A stretch of DNA of 64,000 nucleotides from Pseudomonadota bacterium (GCA_023450615.1 JAEXGT010000094.1:46778-110777), one strand, 5' to 3'; shown: positions 8,428-16,598, counted from the stretch's first letter. The notes: generated by a model from the sequence alone, not told the origin. A program made the numbers and translations.

Positions 8428-9567
8428 ATGTCTTTACCTTCTCTCGCTCCTATCGAAGATTGGTCCATCGGAGAGACATGGGAAGCCGTTGTCGAGAGCG
8501 TAAAGGCTGAGTACCTCTCGGAGCAACAGGCATACCCGTGGATTGTGGGATTCTCTGGGGGCAAAGACAGCACAGTCGTAGTTCACGCTATCTTTGACGC
8601 TCTGCTTCAGATTTCGCCTTCGCGACGCACACGACCGATTCATATCGTATCAAACGATACGATGGTAGAATCGCCTTTGGTGATCAGTCATTTAGACATT
8701 GTGACGGAGCGGATCAAAGCAGCTGCGGAGAGCTTGGATCTTCCAATCACTGTTGCCCGAACAAAACCAGATCCGGATAAGACCTTCTGGGTACTTTTAA
8801 TCGGCAAGGGCTATCCTAGCCCCAACATGACTATGAGGTGGTGTACAGATCGTCTGAAGATCCAGCCAACCAGTGGATACATCAAACAGGAAGTGTCCCG
8901 GTCAGGAGCTGCGATTGTCGTATTGGGGGTTCGGCGGGATGAAAGCCAAACCCGTCAACGCTCAATCGATAAGTGGCGAAACCAACGGGGAGGAAACCTC
9001 TCTGGTCATGACAGGCTCCCAGGTGCGCTGATCTATCGTCCAATCGTCGATCTTTCCATCGATGAGGTCTGGGAGATACTTGGAACATTCCATGCCCCTT
9101 GGGGAGGCGATCACTCTGCATTGATTAAGTTGTATCGTGACTCGGAAGGCGGGGAATGCCCAGTTGTATTAAGTGCGGATGAAGCTCCCGGTTGCGGAAC
9201 ATCAAACAGTCGGTTTGGATGCTGGACTTGCACAGTTGTCGAGAAGGACAAGAGCCTTCAAGGCTTCGTTGATTCTGGGAAGCATCACTATCAGCCGCTG
9301 ATTGGATTTCGTGATTGGCTGCGTTCCGTTCGCAATAAGCCAGAGATGCGCCAGGCAACGCGCCGCAATGGCAAACTTACCTTCGACCCAAACGGCAAGC
9401 ACATTCCAGGCCCATTCACCATTCAAGCCCGGCGTGAAATCTTAACGCGACTGCTGGCAGTTCAGGAGGCGTTCGGCGAGAACTTAATTACGGATGACGA
9501 GCTGCAGCAAATTCACCGTATTTGGGCGGACGAATTACAACAATCGGGGAGCCTCGCTGATGTCTGA
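8428..9567 (+). CDS. dndC: DndC-like PAPS-reductase-family sulfurtransferase for DNA phosphorothioation
   Basis: DndC activates the DNA phosphate for sulfur insertion and carries an iron-sulfur cluster. The 379-residue protein has the PP-loop ATP site SGGKDST at residues 43-49, RWCTDRLK with Cys139, VLGVRRDESQTR around 165-176, and a cluster-type motif CGTSNSRFGCWTC, that is C256-X8-C265-X2-C268; Cys244 lies just before. Characterised DndC proteins are nearer 500 residues, so this one lacks most of the usual C-terminal region. Start ATG at 8428 follows the gene-free stretch, making it the first gene of the operon. Its last eight bases overlap the next start (ATGTCTGA). Confidence 0.9.
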   Translation: MSLPSLAPIEDWSIGETWEAVVESVKAEYLSEQQAYPWIVGFSGGKDSTVVVHAIFDALLQISPSRRTRPIHIVSNDTMVESPLVISHLDIVTERIKAAAESLDLPITVARTKPDPDKTFWVLLIGKGYPSPNMTMRWCTDRLKIQPTSGYIKQEVSRSGAAIVVLGVRRDESQTRQRSIDKWRNQRGGNLSGHDRLPGALIYRPIVDLSIDEVWEILGTFHAPWGGDHSALIKLYRDSEGGECPVVLSADEAPGCGTSNSRFGCWTCTVVEKDKSLQGFVDSGKHHYQPLIGFRDWLRSVRNKPEMRQATRRNGKLTFDPNGKHIPGPFTIQARREILTRLLAVQEAFGENLITDDELQQIHRIWADELQQSGSLADV

Positions 9568-9775
9568 TACGCCACTTGATGATGGATACTTGAATGATCT
9601 TCCGCTGTGGGCGGACGAAGATGCGCAAGCGGTACTTGAGCGCATTTGTGGTCAACATGGCGTGCCATTCGACGTGATAACTGAGCTTGTAATTCTTCAA
9701 CGCGCTCGACAGCATCAGGAGCGAGCGTCCGGAATCTACCAGAGGATTGAAGAAATCCTGGGCCGCATGGACTAA
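9560..9775 (+). CDS. Small protein of the Dnd operon (71 residues)
   Basis: It starts at the ATG 9560 inside the dndC stop region (ATGTCTGA), so translation is likely coupled. The protein (MSDTPLDDGYLNDLP...) is acidic at the N-terminus and helical thereafter, with a VITELVILQRARQHQERASGIYQRIEEILGRM tail that could form one long amphipathic helix. Small proteins next to DndC/DndD occur in annotated DNA-modification loci, but I cannot assign this one to a family with certainty. Since the DndC here is short, it may supply a split-off helical part or act as an adaptor; that is inference. dndD begins 26 bp later. Confidence 0.75.
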   Translation: MSDTPLDDGYLNDLPLWADEDAQAVLERICGQHGVPFDVITELVILQRARQHQERASGIYQRIEEILGRMD

Positions 9776-9801
9776 AACGAAAGCCGGGGGGCGCCTGAAT
9801 A

Positions 9802-11871
9802 ATGTGGATCTCTAAGATCGAATTGATCTGTTTTAAGTCTTATCAGCGTCAGGAATTTGACTTTCCAGAGCCTACTGATGGAAAAAATGTTGTTCTTGTC
9901 GGAGGATTGAACGGGTACGGCAAGACATCAATTCTGGAGGCCATTTACCTTTGCCTCTACGGCAAGGATGCAATGGCGCATCTAGCTCGGGCAGGCTTGA
10001 AATCTGACGATGCTAGAGGCTACCCAAGTTTCCTCGAAAGAGCATTCAACGGCGAGGCCCTCCGGGACGGTCGCGATACAATGATCGTCCGAGTCGTGAT
10101 CAATAAAACAAAGACTAAGGCGGTCGAGATCACACGCAAATGGTACTTTCGGTCGAATGGCACTTGGTCAGATGAAGAAGCGACGCTGCGTGAGATTGCG
10201 CGAGGTATCCCGGGCACACCAAGGTCTGATGGAAAAAATGGCTTCCACTTGTCGGACATGTTGGACGAGTTCTTTGTGCCTGCTCATGTGGCTCCATTCT
10301 TTTTCTTTGATGGCGAAGAAGTAAAGAAACTCGCTGACCAGGGACGCGTGGAGCAGGTGAAACAGGGACTGGAGGGCTTGCTAGGGGTTGTTCTCCTTCG
10401 ATCTCTCGCGGATCGCCTCCGAAACTTCGAGCGCAGTAAGCGTGATGTAGTCCCCACCGTGGACGAAGAGAAACTGACTAATCTGTTCCACGTCTTGAAA
10501 GACAATGAGCGCCTCGCCACTGAACTCAGGAAGAAGCTATCTGAGGCAAGAGAAGCTCGTGAAAGGCTCGAAGGTGAGTTCCAGTCGCTGCTCGAACGAG
10601 TTACGTCTGCCGGCGGCGGCGGCGGTGACACCGCGACATACAAAGAGACAGTCGAACAGCGGGAGCAAGTTCGCAATCGCTTGCGTGAGAGCCATCGTAA
10701 GCTAGAGGAAATTCTGGCCGGGCGCCTGCCCTTCCACCTTGTCTCCAAAGACGTAATGGTGGCGTTCAGGGATCAACTTGAGGCCGAAAACCGCTATTTC
10801 CGCTGGGAGGGCGAGAAACGTGCCCTTGAGCCGCGTCAGCGTGAGTTCGAACTCGCATTCGCTGAGCAATCAGAGCCTTCGATAGAACCGGAATTAACTG
10901 AGCGTCAGCTTAATGCCATCAAGGCACGGATGGATGCTGCATGGACGCGTCTTTTTTATCCACCGCCGGCGGATTGTGCAGGAGAGATCGTCCACTCATA
11001 CCTGAGCGGCCCAGAACGGTCACGGACAGAAGAATTTTTGGATTCGATCTCTCTTGGCCTCCAAGAGATCCAAGGGATTTTGAAAGAGCAGCACGAGTTC
11101 AATGAGCGCATTGATGAACTCAGTCGCAAGATATCCAGGCTCGAGGGAATTGATCGCGATGGCACGCTCGCAGCCTTAACTAGGGATTTGAAAGGTGTCC
11201 AGGATCGCATCACTCAGCTTGATGATGAATGGAGAGGAGACGATAGGAAGCTGAATGCTCTTGAGGCGCAGATCGTTAGCCAACGAGCCGAATACGAGCG
11301 TGAGCAGAAGAAGCTCGATGAGTCGTCACCCGCGCGCGCCGTTATTGAGAAGTCAGAACGAGTCCGTCGAGTGATCGATGAGGTTGTTCCTGCACTCTTC
11401 CCACTTAAGGTGAAGGAACTCGCGACTGCAATGTCGCAAGTCTACAAACAACTGGCCCACAAGAATCAGGTAAGCAAAATTGAAATTCTTGATGACGGAA
11501 CAACCGTCGTTCTAGGAAAATCAGGAAAGTCGATCACCTTTGATCGCTCCGCCGGCGAAAACCAAATATTCGCTACGGCTCTGATTGCTGGTTTGGCCAA
11601 AGTATCCGGTGTTAAGGCCCCACTTGTCGTGGACACCCCGCTGGGGCGCTTAGACAGCAGGCATAGACACAACATTCTCCAGTTCTGGACTAACGAGAAG
11701 TCGCGGCAAGTGATCCTTTTAAGCCAAGACGAAGAGATTGATGCCGAGTTCCGAAAGCGGATCGGATCTCATATCTCGAAGACATATCTTTTGGATCATA
11801 TTGATGTTGGTGATGGGATAGGCCGAACAACAGCGCATGCGGACACTTACTTCCTGGAGGAACGCTCGTGA
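9802..11871 (+). CDS. dndD: DndD-like SMC/RecN-type ATPase
   Basis: DndD is the SMC-like ATPase of the phosphorothioation complex, thought to use ATP to open or nick-prepare DNA. The 689-residue protein starts MWISKIELICFKSY, has Walker A GLNGYGKTS at about 35-43, a DndD-type KNGFHLSDMLDEFFVPAHVAPFFFFDGEEV segment, two coiled-coil arms (about 215-300 and 420-520), an ABC-like signature SAGENQIFATALIAGLAK near 582, and Walker B APLVVDTPLGRLD near 608. There is no CxxC zinc hook between the arms. It overlaps the next gene by 4 bp (GTGA). Confidence 0.92.
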   Translation: MWISKIELICFKSYQRQEFDFPEPTDGKNVVLVGGLNGYGKTSILEAIYLCLYGKDAMAHLARAGLKSDDARGYPSFLERAFNGEALRDGRDTMIVRVVINKTKTKAVEITRKWYFRSNGTWSDEEATLREIARGIPGTPRSDGKNGFHLSDMLDEFFVPAHVAPFFFFDGEEVKKLADQGRVEQVKQGLEGLLGVVLLRSLADRLRNFERSKRDVVPTVDEEKLTNLFHVLKDNERLATELRKKLSEAREARERLEGEFQSLLERVTSAGGGGGDTATYKETVEQREQVRNRLRESHRKLEEILAGRLPFHLVSKDVMVAFRDQLEAENRYFRWEGEKRALEPRQREFELAFAEQSEPSIEPELTERQLNAIKARMDAAWTRLFYPPPADCAGEIVHSYLSGPERSRTEEFLDSISLGLQEIQGILKEQHEFNERIDELSRKISRLEGIDRDGTLAALTRDLKGVQDRITQLDDEWRGDDRKLNALEAQIVSQRAEYEREQKKLDESSPARAVIEKSERVRRVIDEVVPALFPLKVKELATAMSQVYKQLAHKNQVSKIEILDDGTTVVLGKSGKSITFDRSAGENQIFATALIAGLAKVSGVKAPLVVDTPLGRLDSRHRHNILQFWTNEKSRQVILLSQDEEIDAEFRKRIGSHISKTYLLDHIDVGDGIGRTTAHADTYFLEERS

Positions 11872-13394
11872 ACGGCCTTTCTCTGCAACAAATTATGGCA
11901 TCTCGCTTTCGAACATCGTCCCTCGCCGATTCTCACACGAAAAAGCTCATGGAGTCGCTTGGGTTATCCACCAAGGCAAACGTTGCTCGTCTTGCATTAG
12001 GCCGCTCGCTTGCTTTGGGGCCGCTTAATGAAGACGGAATTGACGCTAAAGGACTAGAGATCCCAGCATCTTCGCTTTTCACGCAGGAAGATGTGGCTGT
12101 GTGGGTGGGTCTTATCGTTACGCACGCGCGTATTCACGCAGGCATCACTGTGGAAAGCATGGAGTCATTCCGTAGTTTGGTACGGCAACATTGGCATCGC
12201 GGTGCTGGGCTATTGATGGCGGACTGGAACGATACGAGGGAAGATTTTGACTCATTTGTTTCAACGCTCGTGAACCGCCGAGCTGAATTACCCGAAGAGG
12301 GACGTCGACCTTCCGAAACTCCTGACAGCGGCACTGCCACCAGTCCCACCGATGTCTCTACTCAACTTAGTCGCGCGCTTTCAGACATTGGAGTTGCGGC
12401 AGATGTTAAGGGAGTTACTCATGGTCCGCGTCTTTCGCGGTACAAAGTGTTTTTACATGATGTGAACCAGCTGGACAAACTGCGCAAGGGCCTCGAGCGC
12501 TTAGCATTAGCGCTTAGTCTCAAAGACCAGAGACCGAGTCTGGGACACGGAGATGAGCCAAAAACAGTGACCGTTGATATTCCGCGGCCGGATAAGACTT
12601 GGGTGAGTAACGGCCGTCGAGATTTCCAGAAGGCGCTGAATGCCCTTCCGCCAGATCGAGACAAGCTAATGGTTTGCCCAGGTGTGGACGTCGTAAATCA
12701 ACCCTTCTCGTTTGATCTAGCCAGAGCTCCTCACCTTTTAGTCGGTGGAACAACCGGCTCAGGCAAGAGCGTTTGCGTTCACGGCCTGATTGTCTCGCTG
12801 ATATCCAAGCACACACCGGACACATTGAGGCTGGCTCTTATTGACCCAAAGAAAGTCGAGTTTAACGTCTATTCCGGAAGCAAATTCCTTTGGGGCGATG
12901 GCGTCGCCGTTGGCATCAATTCTGCCAAAGATATGATTAGAGCCTTGGTCGCAGAAATGGACGAACGATATCGTCGGTTGAACGAGATTGGGGTTAATAA
13001 CATCGAAGAGGCAAGAAGAAGCGGCCTCCACCTGCCGTTTATTGTAGTCTGCATAGATGAATTGGCGGATCTCGTCCTTCAAGATCGAGCGATCGAAGGC
13101 GAGATTGTCCGGCTTGCACAACTCGCCAGGGCAGCCGGTATTCATCTTGTGCTCGCCACACAACGGCCCGATGCCAAGACATTCAGTGGTCTGGTTCGCA
13201 GCAACGTACCTTGCCGGATCGCTTTAACCGTTCAGAAGAGCTCCGAATCTCAGATTATCCTTGACGAAACAGGTGCAGAAGAACTTCTCGGGATGGGTGA
13301 CATGCTGATCAAACTATCTGGCGAAGAAGCGGTGCGAGTGCACGGGTATTATCTCTCACTCGCCGACGTCAAACATTCGGTACAGGCGCGATAA
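11868..13394 (+). CDS. dndE: DndE domain fused to an FtsK/SpoIIIE-type DNA motor
   Basis: One unbroken 508-residue frame (GTG start, 4-bp overlap with dndD) combines two families. Residues 1 to about 140 match DndE: FRTSSLADSHTKKLMESLGL, NVARLALGRSLAL, and VRQHWHRGAGLL, the small nicked-DNA-binding partner of DndCD. After a Ser/Thr/Pro-rich linker (about 140-165), residues 185-240 resemble the FtsK alpha domain (GPRLSRYKV), and 265-505 are a RecA-type motor with Walker A GGTTGSGKS at 293-301, LALIDPKKVEF near 322, Walker B FIVVCIDELAD at 391-401, and VLATQRPD near 428. The FtsK gamma DNA-recognition domain and N-terminal membrane helices are absent. Free DndE is only about 110-130 residues. 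Confidence 0.9.
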   Translation: MNGLSLQQIMASRFRTSSLADSHTKKLMESLGLSTKANVARLALGRSLALGPLNEDGIDAKGLEIPASSLFTQEDVAVWVGLIVTHARIHAGITVESMESFRSLVRQHWHRGAGLLMADWNDTREDFDSFVSTLVNRRAELPEEGRRPSETPDSGTATSPTDVSTQLSRALSDIGVAADVKGVTHGPRLSRYKVFLHDVNQLDKLRKGLERLALALSLKDQRPSLGHGDEPKTVTVDIPRPDKTWVSNGRRDFQKALNALPPDRDKLMVCPGVDVVNQPFSFDLARAPHLLVGGTTGSGKSVCVHGLIVSLISKHTPDTLRLALIDPKKVEFNVYSGSKFLWGDGVAVGINSAKDMIRALVAEMDERYRRLNEIGVNNIEEARRSGLHLPFIVVCIDELADLVLQDRAIEGEIVRLAQLARAAGIHLVLATQRPDAKTFSGLVRSNVPCRIALTVQKSSESQIILDETGAEELLGMGDMLIKLSGEEAVRVHGYYLSLADVKHSVQAR

Positions 13395-13396
13395 GA

Positions 13397-13633
13397 ATGG
13401 CCAATTCAGAAGACATCGCCTTAGTTGTTGACACTCGTGGCCTCAACTGTCCGTTACCTGTATTGCGTGCGAGGAAGGCTATTAAAAAGCTACCAGCAGG
13501 CAGCTTGGTTCGTATTGATTGCACGGATCCTCTTGTGGAGGTGGACATCCCTCACATGGCTCACTCGGATGGACATCAACTGTTATCTAAAGGACGCGAA
13601 GACGGGATCTATTGGTTCGTTTTAAAGGTCTAA
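13397..13633 (+). CDS. TusA/SirA-family sulfur carrier protein
   Basis: A 78-residue protein starting 2 bp after the dndE stop. It shows the TusA fold signature DTRGLNCPLPVLRARKAIKKL, with the persulfide-carrying Cys18 in the CPxP motif (CPLP, 18-21), and the second strand-helix unit IDCTDPLVEVDIPHMAHSDGHQLL. TusA-type carriers accept sulfane sulfur from a cysteine desulfurase (IscS type) and hand it to a specific enzyme such as MnmA. Here, inside a Dnd operon that lacks dndA, it is well placed to carry sulfur to DndC; the family call is from sequence, that role is inference. Confidence 0.9.
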   Translation: MANSEDIALVVDTRGLNCPLPVLRARKAIKKLPAGSLVRIDCTDPLVEVDIPHMAHSDGHQLLSKGREDGIYWFVLKV

Positions 13634-13715
13634 AACTAAGCTGCACTACACAAACGTTCGCTGCATTGAGTCAGCTGCAGCAGAGCAAATTCTGATCGCC
13701 CGGGGCAATCAAGCA

Positions 13716-14258
13716 GTGACACACGAGAATGCAACAAATGCGGCGACCGCGAACGGCTTCGCGCATCTATATCAAGTCCTAACACATCGCACATTCGCGC
13801 CTGTTTCTCAGGTAACGTTCTGGGTATATCTTTTACTCGGCGTAGTATTGTTTGGTGGTCTCGGGTTCTGGTACGAGTTTGGAAAGTACCTCTATGCAGC
13901 ATCCAACAAAAGTCTAGATGGATTGTTGATCGCCCTATTAACTTTCTTTCCAGCTCTAGTAGGCTCTTCGGCGCTCCAACTAATCTTTTCAGATGCGAAT
14001 ACGAAGCCGATGAAGGCTTTTTCGCTCTTGTGCCTGGCCGTATTCCTTCTGGTATTTGGATGGCTGGCATTTGGGCGGCCGTCGAACATCTGGGTCTCGA
14101 TCTCCGCTGCCGGAGCAGGTTCATTAGCCGCGATTTGGATCTGGTGGATTGCTAATGGTTTAGATCCGGCGTTTCAGGACCAACTCCCAGTCAACGCGGC
14201 ACTTGGCGGCGACACCAACGCATCCCCACCAGGTGATCTCACAGGCTTCAAACATTAA
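13716..14258 (+). CDS. Four-helix membrane protein of the Dnd operon, unknown function
   Basis: A 180-residue frame with a GTG start at 13716 and a stop directly abutting the dndB start. Four hydrophobic segments are visible: VTFWVYLLLGVVLFGGLGFWY (about 33-53), LLIALLTFFPALVGSSALQLIF (about 70-91), FSLLCLAVFLLVFGWLAF and WVSISAAGAGSLAAIWIWWI. Both ends are polar. I recognise no family. A membrane protein between phosphorothioation genes is unexpected; it could be an effector that acts on the membrane or an anchor for the motor fusion, but nothing in the sequence decides this. A leftward ORF covering the same bases is a shadow. Confidence 0.7.
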   Translation: MTHENATNAATANGFAHLYQVLTHRTFAPVSQVTFWVYLLLGVVLFGGLGFWYEFGKYLYAASNKSLDGLLIALLTFFPALVGSSALQLIFSDANTKPMKAFSLLCLAVFLLVFGWLAFGRPSNIWVSISAAGAGSLAAIWIWWIANGLDPAFQDQLPVNAALGGDTNASPPGDLTGFKH

Positions 14259-15506
14259 GTGAGTGATATGATCACCTTTCCGTTCACCACCAAGGCAATC
14301 TTAGTCGATCAGCCGTTGGCGAAATTTTACGTTGCAGCTTTGCCGGCTGAGCTACTATTACAAGTGGCATTTAGTGATGTTATGAATGTCACGATGAAAT
14401 CTGGAGGCATCGGCTATGATCCAGAGGGTACTCAGCGGCTTGCGCAGCCGAGGCGCTTGGCGCAGATAGCGAAATATATTGATAGGACTGATGCAGCATT
14501 CCCCAACTCGATCATTCTCGCGGCCAATTTTCGCGAGGACGGTTTGATCGAGGATGAAGATCCCTCAATTTTTGATGATGATCCGACGAACGTGAGCGCA
14601 CTTGCTCATGTGGATAGGCGATGGTCAGTAACGGCGGCAGGTGATGGTTGCCTTACGCTTACAATCCCGACAGCAGATAAACTTGCTGCTATCATTGACG
14701 GACAACATCGCCTCTTCGCATTTGCAGAGGTGGAGGAACAAAAGAGGTTACAGATGGAGTTGCTTTGCTCCATCTATCTTGACCTTCCAAAGCCATATCA
14801 AGCCCAGCTTTTTGCAACGATCAACTCAACTCAAAAGCCGGTCGACAAGAGCCTGACCTATGAGTTGTTTGGGTACAATATTTCGGAAGAGTCCAATAAA
14901 TATTGGTCCCCTGACAAGTTGGCCGTTTTCCTTACAAGGAAACTTGCGACTGACTTGGAGTCACCGCTTCGTGGTAGGATAATCGTAGCTCCAAAGAAGG
15001 ACACTGCCCTCACGGAACTTCACAGCAAGGCTGATTGGCAAGTTTCGACTGCGGTTGTGGTAGAAGGGATCCTTCGCCTTTTTTCATCGAATCCGAGGCG
15101 AGACACCGAGTTTCTTCTCACTGGAGCCCAGAAGGAGAGAAGCGCTTTATCCGGCGTTTTCACTGATAAGTCTCCGTTACGAGCGAAGTACCTCGAAACA
15201 AACGACTTTTTCATCTATACGGTTGTTTTGCGCTACCTAAGGGCCTGTCAGAAGATCTTCTGGTCGAAAGCAGAACCGGATTCGTTCATCCTACGCACAG
15301 TTGGTGTTCAGGCTCTGTTCGACGTCCTTCGGCGGGTAATTGTGCCCAGAGCTATTCAAGCCGCAGATTTGCGAGAAAGTTTCTTTTCGGAGCAACTTGC
15401 GCCGGCAGAAGAGCTTAACTTCTCGAAAGATCAGTTCAGAAGCCCGTCCGGTTCGGGGCGAACTATCATTCGGAGAGCCATCGAAGAAGCGCTTGAAGCT
15501 GGGTAA
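14259..15506 (+). CDS. dndB: DndB-like DGQHR-domain protein
   Basis: A 415-residue protein with the hallmark IIDGQHRLFAF at about residues 145-155, followed by LFATINSTQKPVDKSLTYELF, both typical of the DGQHR domain of DndB and its relatives. DndB is a DNA-binding regulator that limits phosphorothioation and represses dnd transcription in characterised systems. It starts with GTG at 14259 immediately after the preceding stop (ATG at 14268 is an alternative). In the classical order dndB precedes dndC; here it ends the operon, followed by the terminator at 15697. Confidence 0.88.
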   Translation: MSDMITFPFTTKAILVDQPLAKFYVAALPAELLLQVAFSDVMNVTMKSGGIGYDPEGTQRLAQPRRLAQIAKYIDRTDAAFPNSIILAANFREDGLIEDEDPSIFDDDPTNVSALAHVDRRWSVTAAGDGCLTLTIPTADKLAAIIDGQHRLFAFAEVEEQKRLQMELLCSIYLDLPKPYQAQLFATINSTQKPVDKSLTYELFGYNISEESNKYWSPDKLAVFLTRKLATDLESPLRGRIIVAPKKDTALTELHSKADWQVSTAVVVEGILRLFSSNPRRDTEFLLTGAQKERSALSGVFTDKSPLRAKYLETNDFFIYTVVLRYLRACQKIFWSKAEPDSFILRTVGVQALFDVLRRVIVPRAIQAADLRESFFSEQLAPAEELNFSKDQFRSPSGSGRTIIRRAIEEALEAG

Positions 15507-15696
15507 TACGCCCTAAAGACCGGTCTATGTGGAGGGCCTCACCCCATCATCCCTGGTAAACTATATAGTGTCCGCCGCCAGATACCGTGAGGCGGTCAAA
15601 AGAATGCCCCACGGTTCGTTGTCAGACCCCGTCACGTAAGATTTTCCGCATGACCGTCCGCTCTCGAGGACCGAGTGTCCGTTTCCAGATACCGTC

Positions 15697-15727
15697 CGGT
15701 CCGTTCCCGAGGACCGTTTTTATTTTT
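15697..15727 (+). terminator. Terminator of the Dnd operon
   Basis: CGGTCC (15697-15702), eight-base loop, GGACCG (15711-15716), then TTTTTATTTTT. It sits between the end of dndB and the convergent leftward mobility genes and lies inside a stretch of short repeats containing accGTCCG and GAGGACCG. Confidence 0.8.
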
Positions 15728-16127
15728 CGGGCGGTATCCAACGCACAAAGTTTTTTGTTGCCATTTCGCCAGTAAGGTCACATGGGAACTCTGTAAGCCG
15801 CCATTCACTTGAATGCCGGATCTTACGGTCAAACTTACCCTCCCGCATAACAATGATGAAACCTCTTTCCTGAAGGCGGGCAAAGGACCCAGATGCGTTA
15901 GTCTTGCCAATATGGAGCCGATGTGCAGCCTCCCGAACACTATACGGAATACGCCCATTGTTAGTCCCGGGCCCATTGTACCGGCTCGCGAGCTCCACAT
16001 AGAGGGCACGATCTACCGGTGAAAGGCTCTGCCAGGCAGCTGTTTCCATCATCCAATGGTGCAACCGAACATGACGTGGAGCCTTGTCTGATCGCCCAAT
16101 CTTAGTTAGCTTTCCCTTTCTGCTCAT
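15720..16127 (-). CDS. Helix-turn-helix protein of the island
   Basis: A 135-residue basic protein (MSRKGKLTKIGRSDKAPRH). The middle, LSPVDRALYVELASRYNG followed by IPYSVREAAHRLHIGKTNASGSFARLQERGFI, reads as a winged helix-turn-helix like those of replication or regulatory proteins in integrative elements of Hyphomicrobiales. It is the last gene of the leftward mobility cluster and overlaps the preceding tiny ORF by 4 bp (ATGA). Exact function is not determined. Confidence 0.65.
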   Translation of the reverse strand: MSRKGKLTKIGRSDKAPRHVRLHHWMMETAAWQSLSPVDRALYVELASRYNGPGTNNGRIPYSVREAAHRLHIGKTNASGSFARLQERGFIIVMREGKFDRKIRHSSEWRLTEFPCDLTGEMATKNFVRWIPPEK

Positions 16128-16276
16128 GCGACAACGACCATTCGTAATACGATATTGAGCTCCGGTCGTGTCACGCGTCCCAAATCACCTCCTTTGATCT
16201 GCCCACAATAGGCACGAGGCATCCCGGCGCTGGCAAATTGCGCATCAGATATCTGGAGTAGTTTGTCCAACATCAT
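16124..16276 (-). CDS. Small hypothetical protein of the island
   Basis: A 50-residue frame beginning at the ATG 16276 (MMLDKLLQISDAQF) and overlapping the next gene by 4 bp (ATGA). A longer form from 16339 would overlap the AlpA-like gene. It sits 8 bp after the AlpA-like stop, so it looks like a member of the same small operon. No family recognised. Confidence 0.45.
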   Translation of the reverse strand: MMLDKLLQISDAQFASAGMPRAYCGQIKGGDLGRVTRPELNIVLRMVVVA

Positions 16277-16284
16277 CGCCGTCC

Positions 16285-16497
16285 CTAGCCCTGCTTGTTC
16301 CCAGAACCGATGAAGCCAACGGGGCGGTTCTGAAGCCACTCAATGATGTCGGACTCACGCCAGCCGATGCTGTGAGAAGAGATCTGCACGGGCTCAGGGA
16401 ATTGCTTCTTCTTGATTAGGCGCCAGCGGGTGGTCCGGCTGGTGCCGGTGACCTCGGCGACCTCACGGTCCCGGAGAAGGCGATCAAGTTTATTCAT
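16285..16497 (-). CDS. AlpA-family excisionase/regulator
   Basis: A 70-residue protein starting at the ATG 16497 (MNKLDRLLRDREVAEVTGTSRTTRWRLIKKKQFPEPVQI). This is the MerR-like winged helix of AlpA/excisionase proteins, with the usual pattern of a helix-turn-helix (EVAEVTGTSRTTRWRLI), a KKxQFPEPV turn and GWRESDIIEWLQNRP at the end. AlpA-type proteins activate integrase-dependent excision or act as directionality factors. It lies between the integrase side and the HTH gene, the place expected for an excisionase. Confidence 0.85.
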   Translation of the reverse strand: MNKLDRLLRDREVAEVTGTSRTTRWRLIKKKQFPEPVQISSHSIGWRESDIIEWLQNRPVGFIGSGNKQG

Positions 16498-16598
16498 TGT
16501 GTCGCTCCATTGTTTAAGCGACACCAATACTATGCAGGTTTATTCAGGTTGTGTCTGGACAATAGCCCTCTACCCTATGTCTAACATGGGACTTCTGC

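Noticed and set aside
13636..14124. 162-residue leftward ORF over the membrane protein gene
   Set aside because: Low-complexity Arg/Ser-rich frame; the rightward frame has membrane helices and is coupled to dndB.
15585..15716. CRISPR-like repeats
   Set aside because: Repeats are 8-11 bp, irregular, with no constant spacer; not a CRISPR array.
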